NCBI RefSeq assembly: GCF_017876545.1
Contig: NZ_JAGIOD010000001.1
Coordinates: 868,001-932,000, forward strand
DNA length: 64,000 nucleotides
Origin: Brachybacterium sacelli
GTDB taxonomy: Bacteria; Actinomycetota; Actinomycetes; Actinomycetales; Dermabacteraceae
Direction of reading: 5' to 3'
Shown: positions 35,511 to 45,190 of the stretch, piece by piece
How positions within the stretch are numbered: the first letter of the stretch is position 1
Layout of the letters: each line of letters opens with the position of its first letter
Translations under genes and position numbers: made by a program
Notes under the pieces: generated by a model
What the model was told of the DNA's origin: nothing
Databases searched by the model: none
Seen by the model: the letters and a program-made list of their open reading frames with translations, nothing else

Positions 35511-36845
35511 GTGAGCACGGACCAGGAGCAGGTGATCAGCGGCGGCACCGCCGCGGAGATCGCCGACAGCGTGCGCGGCCTCGTCGAGCGCGGTGCCCTG
35601 GCCCCGGGGAGCCCCCTTCCCTCCGTGCGCGCTCTGGCGGAGCAGCTCGGCGTCAACCGCAACACCGCCGTGGCCGCCTACCGCACGCTCGCCCGTTCCG
35701 GCGTCGTCGTCTCCCAGGGTCGCGCCGGCACCCGCGTCGCCCAGCGCTCCCGCGTCCCGCAGGAGGGCTTCGCCGCCGCCGGTTCCTTGCGCGACGTCGG
35801 GACCGGCAACCCCGATCCGTCGCTGATCCCCGATCTGCGCCCCGCGCTCGCAGCGGCCGTCGGGCGCCCCGTGCTCTACGGCGAACCGGTCATCGACCGC
35901 GACCTGGAGAGCTGGGCGCGGGTCTGGGTCGGGTCCGACCTGCCGGGGGATGCAGACGACCTGCGTCTGACGCTGACCAGCGGTGCCGTCGACGCCGTCG
36001 AGCGCCTGCTGGCCCAGGCCCTCCTGCGCGACGACGCCGTGGCCCTCGAGGACCCGTGCTTCCTGGCCAGCATCCATCTCTCCCGGATCGGCGGCTATCG
36101 GGCCGTTCCCGTGCCCGTCGACGCCGAGGGCATGACCGTCGACGGACTCCGCCATGCGCTCGACCAGGGCGTCCGCGCGGTGGTGAGCACGCCGCGGGCC
36201 CAGAACCCCACCGGGGCATCGCTCACGCCGCGGCGCGCCGCCCAGCTGCGCGAGGTGCTGGCCGATCACCCCTACGTGCTCGTCGTCCAGGACGACTACT
36301 TCTCGTTCCTCTCCCGTCGGCCGTTCTTCTCGATCATCGGCCCCGAGCACCGGCGCTGGGCGCTGATCCGCTCCGTGTCCAAGTTCGCCGGCCCCGACAT
36401 GTGCCTGGCCGTGACCGCCTCCGACCCCGACACCGCCGCCCGCTTGGCGCTGCGCCTCAGCCCCGGCACCACCTGGGTCAGCCACCTGCTGCAGCGGCTC
36501 ACGCACGGGGTGATGACCGACGCCGGCGCCCTCGCCCTCATCGAGCAGGCCGGTGCGCACTACGCCGAGCGCAACACCGCCTTCGCCGAACGCCTGGCCG
36601 ACCACGGGCTCGAGGCCCCGCCCGGGGACGGCCTGAGCCTCTGGGTGCCGGTGCCGGTGCCCGCCCGGGACGTCGCCGAGCGCCTCATGCGCCGCGGCTG
36701 GCTGGTCCGCACCGGCGACGAGTTCCGGCTCGAGCCGACCGACGAGCCCTCTCGCCACCTGCGCCTGACCGTGCACGACCTGGACCAGCAGGCGGCGAGG
36801 ACCCTCGCCTCCGACCTCGCCGCCGCGGTGGACGAGGCCTGCTGA
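35511..36845 (+). CDS. pdxR: MocR/GntR-type regulator PdxR
   Basis: The protein has 444 aa. The N-terminal GntR winged HTH (about 15-80) includes [20 protein letters not shown] and [16 protein letters not shown] fold-type I aminotransferase-like domain follows (about 110-440), with the PLP lysine in [14 protein letters not shown] and the Asp region [11 protein letters not shown]. PdxR senses PLP and controls pdxST, which is divergent from it. The start is a GTG. Its last 31 bases lie in the first unit of an 89-bp tandem duplication, so part of the gene end is repeated downstream. Confidence 0.9.
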   Translation: MSTDQEQVISGGTAAEIADSVRGLVERGALAPGSPLPSVRALAEQLGVNRNTAVAAYRTLARSGVVVSQGRAGTRVAQRSRVPQEGFAAAGSLRDVGTGNPDPSLIPDLRPALAAAVGRPVLYGEPVIDRDLESWARVWVGSDLPGDADDLRLTLTSGAVDAVERLLAQALLRDDAVALEDPCFLASIHLSRIGGYRAVPVPVDAEGMTVDGLRHALDQGVRAVVSTPRAQNPTGASLTPRRAAQLREVLADHPYVLVVQDDYFSFLSRRPFFSIIGPEHRRWALIRSVSKFAGPDMCLAVTASDPDTAARLALRLSPGTTWVSHLLQRLTHGVMTDAGALALIEQAGAHYAERNTAFAERLADHGLEAPPGDGLSLWVPVPVPARDVAERLMRRGWLVRTGDEFRLEPTDEPSRHLRLTVHDLDQQAARTLASDLAAAVDEAC

Positions 36846-36992
36846 GCCGCCGTGCTCAGAGCTGCCGGATCACCCGGGCCGGAGTGCCGACGGCGACCAC
36901 GTTCCTCGCCGCCGCGGTGGACGAGGCCTGCTGAGCCGCCGTGCTCAGAGCTGCCGGATCACCCGGGCCGGAGTGCCGACGGCGACCACGTT
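36815..36992. repeat. Perfect 89-bp tandem duplication
   Basis: Units 36815-36903 and 36904-36992 are identical. The unit spans the last 31 bases of pdxR, the short gap and the last 48 bases of the convergent acetyltransferase gene. The copy between the two genes is therefore a leftover of both gene ends. Confidence 0.95.
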
Positions 36993-37523
36993 CGCCGGCA
37001 CGTCCTTCGTGACCACCGAGGCCGCACCGATCACCGAGTTCTCACCGATCGTGACCCCTGGCAGCACGGTGGCGCCCCCGCCCAGCCAGACGTTGTCGCC
37101 GATCGTGATCGGCGCGGCCCGCTCCCACTGGTCGCGGCGGGGGCCCGGCTCGGTGGGATGGATCGGGGTCAGCAGTTGGACATTGGGGCCGATCTGGCAG
37201 TCGTCCCCGATCGTGATGGTCGCGACGTCGGCCGCCGTGAGGTGATAGTTGACGTAGGTGCGCTCACCCAGGACCAGGTTGCTGCCGTAGTCCAGGGCCA
37301 GCGGGGGCCGCACGACGGTCCCCGCCCCCAGGCCGCCCAGCAGCTCGGCGAGCAGCTCCCGGGCCTCGGCCGCCTCGGCGAGCCACGCCCGGTGGTAGCG
37401 GTCCGTCAGCCGGGCGGCCCGATGCTGGGCCTCGCCGAGCTCCGCGTCGGAGACGTACCAGTCGCCCGCGAGCATGCGCTCACGCTGGGTGCGGGTATCG
37501 GCCGGGTCCGGGACGCTGTGCAT
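36945..37523 (-). CDS. Maltose/galactoside O-acetyltransferase-type sugar acetyltransferase
   Basis: The protein has 192 aa. The N-terminal Mac domain (RERMLAGDWYVSDAELGEAQ) is followed by a left-handed beta-helix of hexapeptide repeats (TITIGDDCQIGPNVQL, PITIGDNVWLGGGATVLPGV, GENSVIGAASVVTKDV). HPTEP contains the catalytic-type His. It transfers acetyl from acetyl-CoA to a sugar hydroxyl in the cytosol; the exact sugar is unknown. Its 3' end lies in the second unit of the 89-bp duplication, and the coding frame itself is intact. Confidence 0.9.
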   Translation of the reverse strand: MHSVPDPADTRTQRERMLAGDWYVSDAELGEAQHRAARLTDRYHRAWLAEAAEARELLAELLGGLGAGTVVRPPLALDYGSNLVLGERTYVNYHLTAADVATITIGDDCQIGPNVQLLTPIHPTEPGPRRDQWERAAPITIGDNVWLGGGATVLPGVTIGENSVIGAASVVTKDVPANVVAVGTPARVIRQL

Positions 37524-37573
37524 GGATCGAGCCTAGCGGGCGGCGCCGGGGCCGCGAGGTGCAGACTGAGGGG

Positions 37574-38809
37574 GTGAGTGCGCCGCCGGACCCGACCCCG
37601 TTCCCGGGATACCGCACCGACGACCCGGAGTACCGCCGCATCACGCTCGCCCTGTTCTTCGCGGGGATCGCCACCTTCGCCACGCTGTACAGCACCCAGG
37701 CTCTGCTGCCGGAGCTCGCCGCCGCCTTCGCCGTCACCCCCGGCCAGGCCACGCTCTCGCTGTCGGTCGCGACCATCGGCCTCGGGGCGGCCCTGCTCGT
37801 CGCCGGCGCCCTGTCCGAGGCCTACGGGCGCACCCGGTTGATCCACCTCTCGCTGACCGCGTCGGCCCTGGTCGGCGTGGCCTGCGCACTCGCCCCCACC
37901 TGGGAGACGCTGCTCGGCCTGCGCCTGCTGCAGGGGATCGCGCTCGCGGGGCTGCCCGCGGTGGCGACGGCCTATCTGCGCGAGGAGATCCACGCCCGGG
38001 TGACGGCCCGCGCAGCCGGCCTCTACATCGGCGGCACCGCCCTCGGCGGGATGACCGGACGACTGATCACCGCCGGGATCGGCGAGAGTCTGGGCTGGCA
38101 CTGGGCCCTCGGCACCATCGCCCTGGTGGGCCTCGGCTGCGCCCTCGCCGTCCGCCTGCTGCTGCCGGCGTCGCGGAACTTCGTGCCCGCCCCCGCCCGT
38201 CCGCTCCGGCTCGCGCGGATGATGGGTGGCGCGCTGCGGGACCCTGCGCTGCTGGCCCTCTACGCGATCGGCGGATGTGGGATGGGCGCGTTCGTCGCCG
38301 CCTACAACGCCCTGAGCTTCCGCCTGGTGGCCGAACCCTTCTCGCTCGGCCTCGGCGCCGCGGGACTGGTGTTCCTGGTCTACCCGGTCGGGACCGTCGG
38401 CTCGATCGTGGCGGGCCGCCTCGCGGACGCCTCCTCGCGCCGCCTGGTGGTCCCGATCGCGAGCGCGGTGCTGGCCGCGGGTCTGGCGCTGACGATCCCG
38501 GAGAACCTGTTCGTGCTGGTGGTCGGGGTGGCCGTGATGACCGGCGGGTTCTTCGCCGTCCACGGGGTCGCCAGTGGCTGGGTCCCGGTGCGCGCCCACG
38601 CCGCGGGTCTCGCCCCCGGGCCGGCGGCCTCGGTGTATCTGTTCGCCTACTACCTGGGGTCCTCCGTGTTCGGCAGCCTCGCCGGCCTCGTCTGGTCCGC
38701 CGGCGGGTGGTCCGGGGTCATGACGCTCACCCTGACGCTGACCGGGATCGTCGTCGTGCTGGCGCTGCTGCTGCGACGCACCCGGTCGCTGGAGAGCGGG
38801 AGGAGCTGA
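37574..38809 (+). CDS. MFS transporter (DHA1-like)
   Basis: The 411-aa protein has 12 predicted membrane helices. The motif-A region after helix 2 reads GALSEAYGRTRLI. The N-terminal half resembles the YnfM/AraJ-like arm (TLYSTQALLPELAAAFAVTP). Drug or sugar efflux are both possible. The GTG at 37574 follows GAGGGG closely; a GTG at 37559 is the alternative start. Its stop overlaps the next start as TGATG, so the transporter is co-translated with the TauE/SafE protein. Confidence 0.82.
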   Translation: MSAPPDPTPFPGYRTDDPEYRRITLALFFAGIATFATLYSTQALLPELAAAFAVTPGQATLSLSVATIGLGAALLVAGALSEAYGRTRLIHLSLTASALVGVACALAPTWETLLGLRLLQGIALAGLPAVATAYLREEIHARVTARAAGLYIGGTALGGMTGRLITAGIGESLGWHWALGTIALVGLGCALAVRLLLPASRNFVPAPARPLRLARMMGGALRDPALLALYAIGGCGMGAFVAAYNALSFRLVAEPFSLGLGAAGLVFLVYPVGTVGSIVAGRLADASSRRLVVPIASAVLAAGLALTIPENLFVLVVGVAVMTGGFFAVHGVASGWVPVRAHAAGLAPGPAASVYLFAYYLGSSVFGSLAGLVWSAGGWSGVMTLTLTLTGIVVVLALLLRRTRSLESGRS

Positions 38810-39570
38810 TGGAGCTCGCACTCGTGGTCGTGATCGGCGCGGTCGTGCTCGGCGTGACCCTCCAGCGCACCAGCGGTATGGGCACCGGCCTCGTGCTCTC
38901 GCCGACGCTGGTGCTGGCGATCGGCCCGGTCGCCGGGGTGCTGCTGACCAACATGACGACCGTCGTCTCGGCCATCTTCCTGACCGTCGCCGTGCGGGCG
39001 GACATCGACTGGGGCCGCTACGCCCGGGTCGCGCCGGCCATCGTGCTCGGTTCGGTGCCAGCTGCCCTCCTGGTGCATCGGACCGCATCCGGATGGCTCG
39101 AGGTGATCATCGGCGCGACCCTGCTGCTCTCCCTCGCGGCCACCCCATTGCTGCACCGGCTGACCGAGGTGCCGCCACGGCGCGCAGGGCTGGTCGCCGG
39201 GCTGCTGGGCGGCTTCCTGAACACCGCCGTCGGTGTCGCGGCCGCCGCGATGCTCGCCTACGCGCAGGTGACCCGTTGGGAGCAGAAGCCCTTCGCCGCC
39301 ACCCTCCAGCCGATCTTCCTCGCCATGGGAGTGACCTCGGTGGTGACGAAGCTGCTGGTGGGCGGCGCCGGAGCCGCGCAGCCTCCGCCGTGGCCGCTGA
39401 TCCTCGCCGCCGTCGGCTCCGTCCCGCTGGGCGTGCTGGTCGGTGGAGCCGTCGCCCGCCGGGTCCCGGCGCGGGCGGCCCGGTGGGCTGCCGTGGTGGT
39501 CGTCGTGCTCGGGTCGACGGCGACCCTCGTGCGCGGCCTCGGCCAGGTGCTCGGCGCCTCCGTCCCGTGA
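38809..39570 (+). CDS. Sulfite exporter TauE/SafE-family membrane protein
   Basis: The protein has 253 aa and about eight membrane helices. The N-terminal motif GVTLQRTSGMGTGLVLSPTL and the symmetrical second half GLLGGFLNTAVGVAAAAML are TauE/SafE features. The family exports sulfite, sulfoacetate or similar anions; the substrate here is not shown. It starts within the stop of the MFS gene (TGATG), an unusual pairing of two exporters in one operon. Confidence 0.82.
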   Translation: MELALVVVIGAVVLGVTLQRTSGMGTGLVLSPTLVLAIGPVAGVLLTNMTTVVSAIFLTVAVRADIDWGRYARVAPAIVLGSVPAALLVHRTASGWLEVIIGATLLLSLAATPLLHRLTEVPPRRAGLVAGLLGGFLNTAVGVAAAAMLAYAQVTRWEQKPFAATLQPIFLAMGVTSVVTKLLVGGAGAAQPPPWPLILAAVGSVPLGVLVGGAVARRVPARAARWAAVVVVVLGSTATLVRGLGQVLGASVP

Positions 39571-39588
39571 ACTTCCCGGGCCCCGGAC

Positions 39589-40788
39589 TCAGGCGAGGGA
39601 CCCGTACCAGGGCCGGCAGACGTCGTCCTGGGTGGGGGCCGAGGTGATCTCCAGCAGGTGCCCGGTGCCGGTGCGCACGAAGGTCGGGGAGTAGTTGGGG
39701 CAGTAGTTGTTCCAGGGGTCTTCGACCGGCACCGGCGCGGGCTCCGTGACCCAGTGGACCTTCCCCTGCAGAGAACGGTCGTGCGTGCGCAGCACCACCT
39801 GTCCGTTGTCGGTCGCGACCGCGCCGTCGGCGGTGTAGTGCATCTGGGAGCCGAGGAGCACCGAGCCGTCCTCGTCGATCGTGAGGGTCGGCGTGTGGCG
39901 GGGCTCGGTGCCGTCGGCCGCCTGGATCAGCGGATCGCGCGAGGTGACCGCTCCCCACCGACGCGGATCGTCGGTGGTGCGCAGGTAGGTGCGGCAGAGG
40001 TCCTGCGGCCCGCAGATCTCGTAGCTCATCGCCCACTGCCCCGTGCACAGCCGGCGCACGTTCGGCATGCCGGGCCGCGCCGCCGGGTCCTCGAGCTCGA
40101 CGATCGGCTCCCGGTCCGTCCAGGTCAGGGCGTCGGTCGAGGTCTGCTGGACGATCTTCTGCGAGTGATTGTCCCCGTCGGTCTCATCGCAGAACCAGAG
40201 CACGAGGGTGTCGTCATCGGTGACGGCGAACTCCGGCTCCCACAGGCCGCCGTCGTTCTCGGCGACGGCGGTGATCGCGATCCGCTCCCAGCTGCGGCCG
40301 ACGTCCGTGCTCGCCCAGATCCGGATCGACATCCGGCGCTCCGCGACGTCGGCGCCGACGGAGGCGCTCCACAGCAGGGTGCCCGCCGGGAGATCGCCGA
40401 CGGCGCGCGGCAGCTCGTACAGGGTGGCGCAGCACAGTCCCTCCCCGGTCTCGGTGGCCTGGTCGGAGACGCTGCTGATCTGCGCAAAGGTGGCGCCGCC
40501 GTCGGTGGACTCCCAGATCGCGCCGTACCCCGAGGGGCCGTCGAAGGAGACCACGGAGGCGAGCAGTCGATCGTCCGCCTCGCCCTGGTGGGCCAAGCGG
40601 ATCACCCGCGGGTACAGGCCGGTGCCGTCGACTAGCAGCTGCGGGGGCCGATCCTCGCGGTCCCGGCCGTGGCCGGTTCCGCCCGGGCGACCGGGGCCGC
40701 CGTCGGCGAGGGAGGGAGCGGTCACGCCGGCGGCGGCGGTGCCGGTCAGGGCCGCGGTCAGGGCGGTGGTCATCGTGCGTCGTCGCAT
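39589..40788 (-). CDS. Secreted BNR/sialidase-fold glycoside hydrolase, possibly GH93 exo-arabinanase
   Basis: The precursor has 399 aa. The signal peptide (about 1-29, ends SLADG) is followed by a Gly/Arg-rich linker and a six-bladed propeller. Asp-box repeats are visible: ESTDGGATFAQI and ASTDVGRSWERI. Conserved acidic residues occur in LWEPEFAVTDDD. The fold covers sialidases and GH93 exo-1,5-arabinanases. The GH51 gene 44 bp upstream on the same strand favours the latter, but this is inference. Export suggests it acts on polymer outside the cell, feeding the ABC importer. Confidence 0.75.
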   Translation of the reverse strand: MRRRTMTTALTAALTGTAAAGVTAPSLADGGPGRPGGTGHGRDREDRPPQLLVDGTGLYPRVIRLAHQGEADDRLLASVVSFDGPSGYGAIWESTDGGATFAQISSVSDQATETGEGLCCATLYELPRAVGDLPAGTLLWSASVGADVAERRMSIRIWASTDVGRSWERIAITAVAENDGGLWEPEFAVTDDDTLVLWFCDETDGDNHSQKIVQQTSTDALTWTDREPIVELEDPAARPGMPNVRRLCTGQWAMSYEICGPQDLCRTYLRTTDDPRRWGAVTSRDPLIQAADGTEPRHTPTLTIDEDGSVLLGSQMHYTADGAVATDNGQVVLRTHDRSLQGKVHWVTEPAPVPVEDPWNNYCPNYSPTFVRTGTGHLLEITSAPTQDDVCRPWYGSLA

Positions 40789-40832
40789 GGTCGTGTCGTC
40801 ACTTTCTGCAGGGTGGGTGGACGGAAGCGGTG

Positions 40833-42371
40833 TCAGGAGCGTGCCCGGAGGCGGATCATGGCCCAGCTGATCGGGGGGAGGGCGGTGGCCAGGGTGGCGG
40901 CCTCGAGCTGCACCCCGGTCAGGGGGCGCGGCACGACGCGGTCGGGGTCATCGGCGGTGTTGACGGCGTAGGGGTCCTCCTCGTGCAGGAGGACGGCGTC
41001 GACGACTTCGAACCGCCCGGCCCCGTCAGCGGTCCCGAACGCCTCGAGCGGGACCGAGAGCTCGAGGTGCTCGTCCGGGGCTCGGTTGACCGCGAACACC
41101 GTGAGGTCCCCGGGCCCCTCGCCCCAGGTGGCCACGGCATCGAGCGCGGTGCTGGGGCCGTGCTTCGCGGTCTCGACGGTGGGGGAGTCGATCGCGGCGG
41201 TCAGCACCTGCCCCCGCGCATGGGCGGAGGTCAGCGCGAAGGGGTGGAAGATGCTCTGGCGCCAGGCCCGGCCCCCGGGTTCGGTGCGGATCGGGCCCAG
41301 CACGTTGACCAGCTGCGCCTGGGAGGCCGAGGCCACGCGGTCGGTGTGCCGCAGCAGGCTGATCAGCAGTGATCCCACCACCACGGCGTCCTGCGCGGTG
41401 TAGGTGACCTCGGCGAAGCGGGGCGCCTCGGGCCAGTCGTCCCCCGTCGGCTCCTTCCCGGGGTCGCCCCCTCCGGAGCCGGAGACGTTCCACTCGTCGA
41501 AGCTGATCATGATCCGCTTCCGGTGGCCGCCGAGCGTCCGCACGTGGTCGCTGGTGGCCACGACGGCGTCGATGTAGGCGTCCATGTCCTCGGCCGAGGC
41601 GAGGTAGGAGGCCGAGTCGCCGTCCTCCTCGCGGTAGTACACATGGGCCGAGAGCATGTCGATCGCGTCGTACCCGGCCTCGAGCACCGCCTGCTCCCAG
41701 CTGCCGAAGGTGGGCATCGCCGAGTGGGAGGAGCCGCAGGCCACGAGCTCGAGATCGGGATCCTGCCGGCGCATCGCCCGCGCAGTCCGCGCCGCGAGCC
41801 GTCCGTACTCCTCGGCGGGGCGGTGCCCGATCTGCCAGGGCCCGTCCATCTCGTTGCCCAGGCACCACATGCGGATGTCGTACGGCGCGGCGTGGCCGTT
41901 CGCCGCCCGGTGGTCGGCGAGCTCGGTGCCGACGGCGGCGTTCGCGTACTCGAGCACGTCGAGGGCCTCCTGCGCTCCCCGGGTGCCGAGGTTCACGGCG
42001 TACATCGGCTCGACGCCGGCACGCTCGGCCCAGGTCATGAACTGATCGAGGCCGAAGGTGTTGGGCTCGGTGGAGTGCCAGGCGAGGTCCGGGCGTCGGG
42101 GCCGGTCCTCGAGCGGGCCGACGCCGTCCTCCCAGCGGTAGCCGGAGACGAAGTTGCCGCCGGGATAGCGCACCGAGCTGACGCCGAGCTCACGGGTCAG
42201 CGCGAGGACGTCGGTGCGCAGGCCGTCGGCATCGGCCAAGCGGTGACCGGGCTCGTAGATCCCGGTGTACACGCAGCGCGCCATGTGCTCGACGAAGCTG
42301 CCGAAGGTGCGACGGCGCACCGGGCCGACGCGGTGGGCGGGGTGCAGGTGGACTGCCGTGCGGAGGGTCAT
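40833..42371 (-). CDS. GH51 alpha-L-arabinofuranosidase
   Basis: This 512-aa cytosolic enzyme has no signal peptide. A TIM barrel carries the acid/base Glu in MWCLGNEMDGPWQIG and the nucleophile Glu in MISFDEWNVSG. The N-terminal FGSFVEHMARCVYTGIYEPGH and SSVRYPGGNFVSGY are GH51 hallmarks. A C-terminal beta-domain follows (LTVFAVNRAPDEHLEL onward). It removes arabinose units from arabino-oligosaccharides taken up by the importer. The start at 42371 has AGGAG 7 bp upstream. A LacI-type operator lies 65 bp before the start. The BNR hydrolase gene follows on the same strand. Confidence 0.93.
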   Translation of the reverse strand: MTLRTAVHLHPAHRVGPVRRRTFGSFVEHMARCVYTGIYEPGHRLADADGLRTDVLALTRELGVSSVRYPGGNFVSGYRWEDGVGPLEDRPRRPDLAWHSTEPNTFGLDQFMTWAERAGVEPMYAVNLGTRGAQEALDVLEYANAAVGTELADHRAANGHAAPYDIRMWCLGNEMDGPWQIGHRPAEEYGRLAARTARAMRRQDPDLELVACGSSHSAMPTFGSWEQAVLEAGYDAIDMLSAHVYYREEDGDSASYLASAEDMDAYIDAVVATSDHVRTLGGHRKRIMISFDEWNVSGSGGGDPGKEPTGDDWPEAPRFAEVTYTAQDAVVVGSLLISLLRHTDRVASASQAQLVNVLGPIRTEPGGRAWRQSIFHPFALTSAHARGQVLTAAIDSPTVETAKHGPSTALDAVATWGEGPGDLTVFAVNRAPDEHLELSVPLEAFGTADGAGRFEVVDAVLLHEEDPYAVNTADDPDRVVPRPLTGVQLEAATLATALPPISWAMIRLRARS

Positions 42372-42436
42372 CGGTGACTCCTGGGCCCGCGGGGATCGAG
42401 GGTGGGAGAGGTCCACGGGCGGGTGTTCGCAGACCT

Positions 42437-42452
42437 TAGTTCAACGATGTAC
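42437..42452. promoter_or_regulatory. LacI-type operator upstream of GH51 (copy 1)
   Basis: TAGTTCAACGATGTAC is identical to 45201-45216. The core GTTCAACGATGTAC is a pseudo-palindrome (10 of 14) with the central CG typical of LacI operators. The 30-bp window 42423-42452 matches 45187-45216 at 25 positions. Confidence 0.75.
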
Positions 42453-42638
42453 GTGTGGCCAGACCCCGAGAGCAGGAAACCTTCGCGGGCGAACGTGCCT
42501 CACCTCGGTTCTCGGCCGATGGAGGACGTGAATTGTGGGATCCGCCGGACCTCTGGGACCCTCAGGTCTCCGAGTGTCACGACGTCCGGGCTCTGTGACG
42601 AGCGGTGCCCCCTCCGCTCCCCATGGAAAGTGCAGTAC

Positions 42639-43328
42639 ATGAGTTTCATCGTGCAAGCGCCCCTCCACGTCCGGTCCGGCACGTTCGAACTGGGGCCGGT
42701 GCAGATCGGAGCGGTCGAGTCTGGCGTCACCCTTGTCGCCGGGGGCAATGGGTGCGGGAAATCGACCCTCTTCCGCGAGCTCGACCGGACGGCACGGGCA
42801 GAGGGACGGCGCATCGCCTTCCTGCCTCAGACCTTCACGTTCCCACCGTTCGCGCGGGTGCGCGACGTATGCCGCTTCGTCGCCGAACGACGAATCGACG
42901 AGCGTGAGCAGCGCGGCGCGGCCATCGAGGAGGCCCTTGCCCGTACCGGGCTCACGGAACAGGCGCAGTTGTCCACTCGCCGACTCTCCGGCGGGATGCA
43001 CCGCCGATTGGGAATCTGCCTGACGGTGATCGGCGACCCGGAGGTCGTCGTCCTCGATGAGCCCTCCACCGGGCTGGATGTCAGCCAGCGGCGAGGGCTG
43101 CGAGAGGTGATTCGCGCCGTGGCGCGCACGACGCCGGTCCTGATGTCCACGCACATCGTCGACGACATCGATGTTCTTGCCGATCGGGTCCTGCTGCTGC
43201 GCGACGGGAAGGCGGTGTTCGACGGGTCGTCCGGGGAGTTCCTCGGCCATGCGGACGGCGATGCCGAGCGTCCGTGGGAATCTGCCTACGAGCGTCTGCT
43301 CGCGAGCTCGGTGGAGGAGGTCTCATGA
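42639..43328 (+). CDS. ABC transporter ATP-binding protein
   Basis: The protein has 229 aa, a single ATPase domain. Walker A is GGNGCGKST, the Q-loop FLPQTFTF, the signature LSGGMHRR, Walker B VVVLDEPSTGLD and the H-switch STHIVDD. The short, divergent family is like export or bacteriocin-type ABC proteins. The start at 42639 is preceded by GGAAAG. Its stop overlaps the start of the membrane protein gene (ATGA). It is the first gene of a three-gene cassette between the two LacI operator copies; nothing else links it to arabinan use. Confidence 0.85.
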   Translation: MSFIVQAPLHVRSGTFELGPVQIGAVESGVTLVAGGNGCGKSTLFRELDRTARAEGRRIAFLPQTFTFPPFARVRDVCRFVAERRIDEREQRGAAIEEALARTGLTEQAQLSTRRLSGGMHRRLGICLTVIGDPEVVVLDEPSTGLDVSQRRGLREVIRAVARTTPVLMSTHIVDDIDVLADRVLLLRDGKAVFDGSSGEFLGHADGDAERPWESAYERLLASSVEEVS

Positions 43329-44554
43329 GCAGGAGGATGGCCGCACCCTGGGCCGCTCTGATCGCCATGACGATCAGCCAGATCGTCATCCTGGGCCAGG
43401 AGGGGATGCCGTGGCGGGGAGAGGTTTTCTGGTCACTGATCACAGTGGAGGCAGGGATGCTTCCTGCGCTGCTGATCACCGCGGTCGCCGTCTGCGTGGA
43501 CGCGAGGGTGGCCATCGATCCCCAGCGCATGAATCTGCTGGCGACGGGGGATCTGCGGGCTCGGTACGTGACGCGCTACGCCGCGACGACGGCCGCGTGC
43601 TTCGTGGCACCGGTTCTCGTGGCCGGCGCTCTGGTGTCCCTCACCTGGCCGGAGTACTGGGGGTACTCGCCGATGGCGTCGACGGTGCACCTGCTGGTCT
43701 CGCTGCTCTCCACGCTCGCGATCCTCTCCGTGGTGCTGTGCGTCGCCGTCGCCGGAGGCATCGTCGGGCCCATCGTCGGAGTGCTGGCGGCGCTGTGGCT
43801 CGGAGTGACCGCCCTCGGCGAAGGCGGTCTCGTCACGATCGGCAGTTCCACCGGGTCGATGCTCGGATTCGCTCCATCGTGGGGATCTCTCGCCGCGCAA
43901 GCCGTTGCTTCAGTGATCGCGATCGGTGTGAGCACGTGGGCTGTCGCGACCTGGGCCCCCTCCATCAGGGGCCTCTCCTGGCGCAGGATCGGTGCGTTCG
44001 CGGTGCTCGTCATCCTCGCCGCTTCGCCGGCGCTCGCCTTGACGCTCTATGTCCCCACGACCGACGGGCGGCTCATGTGCTACGGCGACGGTGGCCAGGG
44101 CATGCGCACCTGCGTCGCGGAACAGCATGAGCGGCTCCTCGATCCCCTCCACGAGAGGTTCGAGGAGTTCCGAGCCGCGGCACAGGATGCGGGCGTGGAG
44201 GATGCGCTGCCGCACACGGTCGTCGAGTCGTACACCCTGACGAGGACCGACACGGTGCAGTCGAATCTGAGGATCTCCGGAGATGTCGCGGACTGGCGTC
44301 CCACGAACGAGGAGCTCGGTGCGGCAGACCCGGAGGTGAGCCGGCAGTCGGTGGCCGAGGAGCTGGCCATGCCCTCCCACTGTCCACAGGTCTCGGCCGA
44401 TGTGCCGCCCTCGGACGCCTTCTGGAAGGACTACAACGATCTCACCGACGCCTATCTGACCCTCGTCGACGAGGAAGCCTCCTCGGCGGATCAGGAGGCC
44501 GCAGCCGCCGACATCGAGGAGATCACTCCCGGCCTGCAGCAGTGCGACTTCTGA
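43325..44554 (+). CDS. ABC transporter membrane protein with extracytoplasmic C-terminal domain
   Basis: I do not recognise a family for this 409-aa protein. About six membrane segments (5-30, 40-60, 90-115, 125-165, 190-215, 225-245) are followed by an external domain of about 165 residues with cysteines in LMCYGDGGQGMRTCVAE, PSHCPQV and the final LQQCDF. The domain is acidic with a helical stretch (LHERFEEFRAAAQDAGVED). It is the permease partner of the ATPase by ATGA overlap. Substrate or role (export, lantibiotic immunity, signal) is unknown. Confidence 0.6.
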   Translation: MSRRMAAPWAALIAMTISQIVILGQEGMPWRGEVFWSLITVEAGMLPALLITAVAVCVDARVAIDPQRMNLLATGDLRARYVTRYAATTAACFVAPVLVAGALVSLTWPEYWGYSPMASTVHLLVSLLSTLAILSVVLCVAVAGGIVGPIVGVLAALWLGVTALGEGGLVTIGSSTGSMLGFAPSWGSLAAQAVASVIAIGVSTWAVATWAPSIRGLSWRRIGAFAVLVILAASPALALTLYVPTTDGRLMCYGDGGQGMRTCVAEQHERLLDPLHERFEEFRAAAQDAGVEDALPHTVVESYTLTRTDTVQSNLRISGDVADWRPTNEELGAADPEVSRQSVAEELAMPSHCPQVSADVPPSDAFWKDYNDLTDAYLTLVDEEASSADQEAAAADIEEITPGLQQCDF

Positions 44555-44555
44555 G

Positions 44556-45158
44556 ATGACGAAACGGCTCTCCCCTCCGCCCCTGTGGCTGTGGGCGCGG
44601 CTGCTGCTGCCGTGGCCGCTGATCGTCGCCGCGGTCGGGTCCCTGGTGTTCCTGCTGCTCCTGGGCGGGACGTCGGTTCCGCTCGTCGGGTCCATCGGCG
44701 ACAGCAGACTGCTCTGCTTCGCCGGCACGCTCCTGGGCGGTGTCGCCGCCTTGGCGGGTGGGATGGACGGGCCGTTCTGGCGCGCCTGGGACCCCTTCCG
44801 CGATGTCGTGGCCCGCCTCGTGTGGGGCGTCGTCCTGTTCGGGGCGAGCGCGGGAGGCGCCTCGGTGGTGTTCGCGGCCCACGGAGCGCTCGGGTCTCCG
44901 GCGATCTCGCTGTTCCTCGTGACCTGGGGAGCGGCGATGTTCGCGGCGGTGGTGCTCGGGCCGATGTGGGCGGCGGGGCCGTCGCTGGCGATGACTGTCG
45001 CGGCGATGTTGACCGTGTTCAGCCCCGCGCAGTGGTGGGGGCTCGGATTCCTGCTCGATCCTCGGCATGCCGCTGTAGCTCTGACCTGCGGCGCTGCCTG
45101 TTGTCTCGCGGGGAGTGCCGCATACGTGGCCTGGGGGACGAGCGCGATCCGACGGTAG
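44556..45158 (+). CDS. Hypothetical membrane protein of the ABC cassette
   Basis: I do not recognise this 200-aa protein. Five or six hydrophobic segments fill nearly the whole sequence, e.g. LLLPWPLIVAAVGSLVFLLL and LLCFAGTLLGGVAALAGG. A charged loop DGPFWRAWDPFRDVVARL is conserved-looking. It starts 1 bp after the preceding stop, so it is the third subunit or accessory protein of the ABC cassette. The cassette ends here, 42 bp before operator copy 2. Confidence 0.55.
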   Translation: MTKRLSPPPLWLWARLLLPWPLIVAAVGSLVFLLLLGGTSVPLVGSIGDSRLLCFAGTLLGGVAALAGGMDGPFWRAWDPFRDVVARLVWGVVLFGASAGGASVVFAAHGALGSPAISLFLVTWGAAMFAAVVLGPMWAAGPSLAMTVAAMLTVFSPAQWWGLGFLLDPRHAAVALTCGAACCLAGSAAYVAWGTSAIRR

Positions 45159-45190
45159 GACCGGTGACGGACCAGCGGCGGGAAAGGTGC

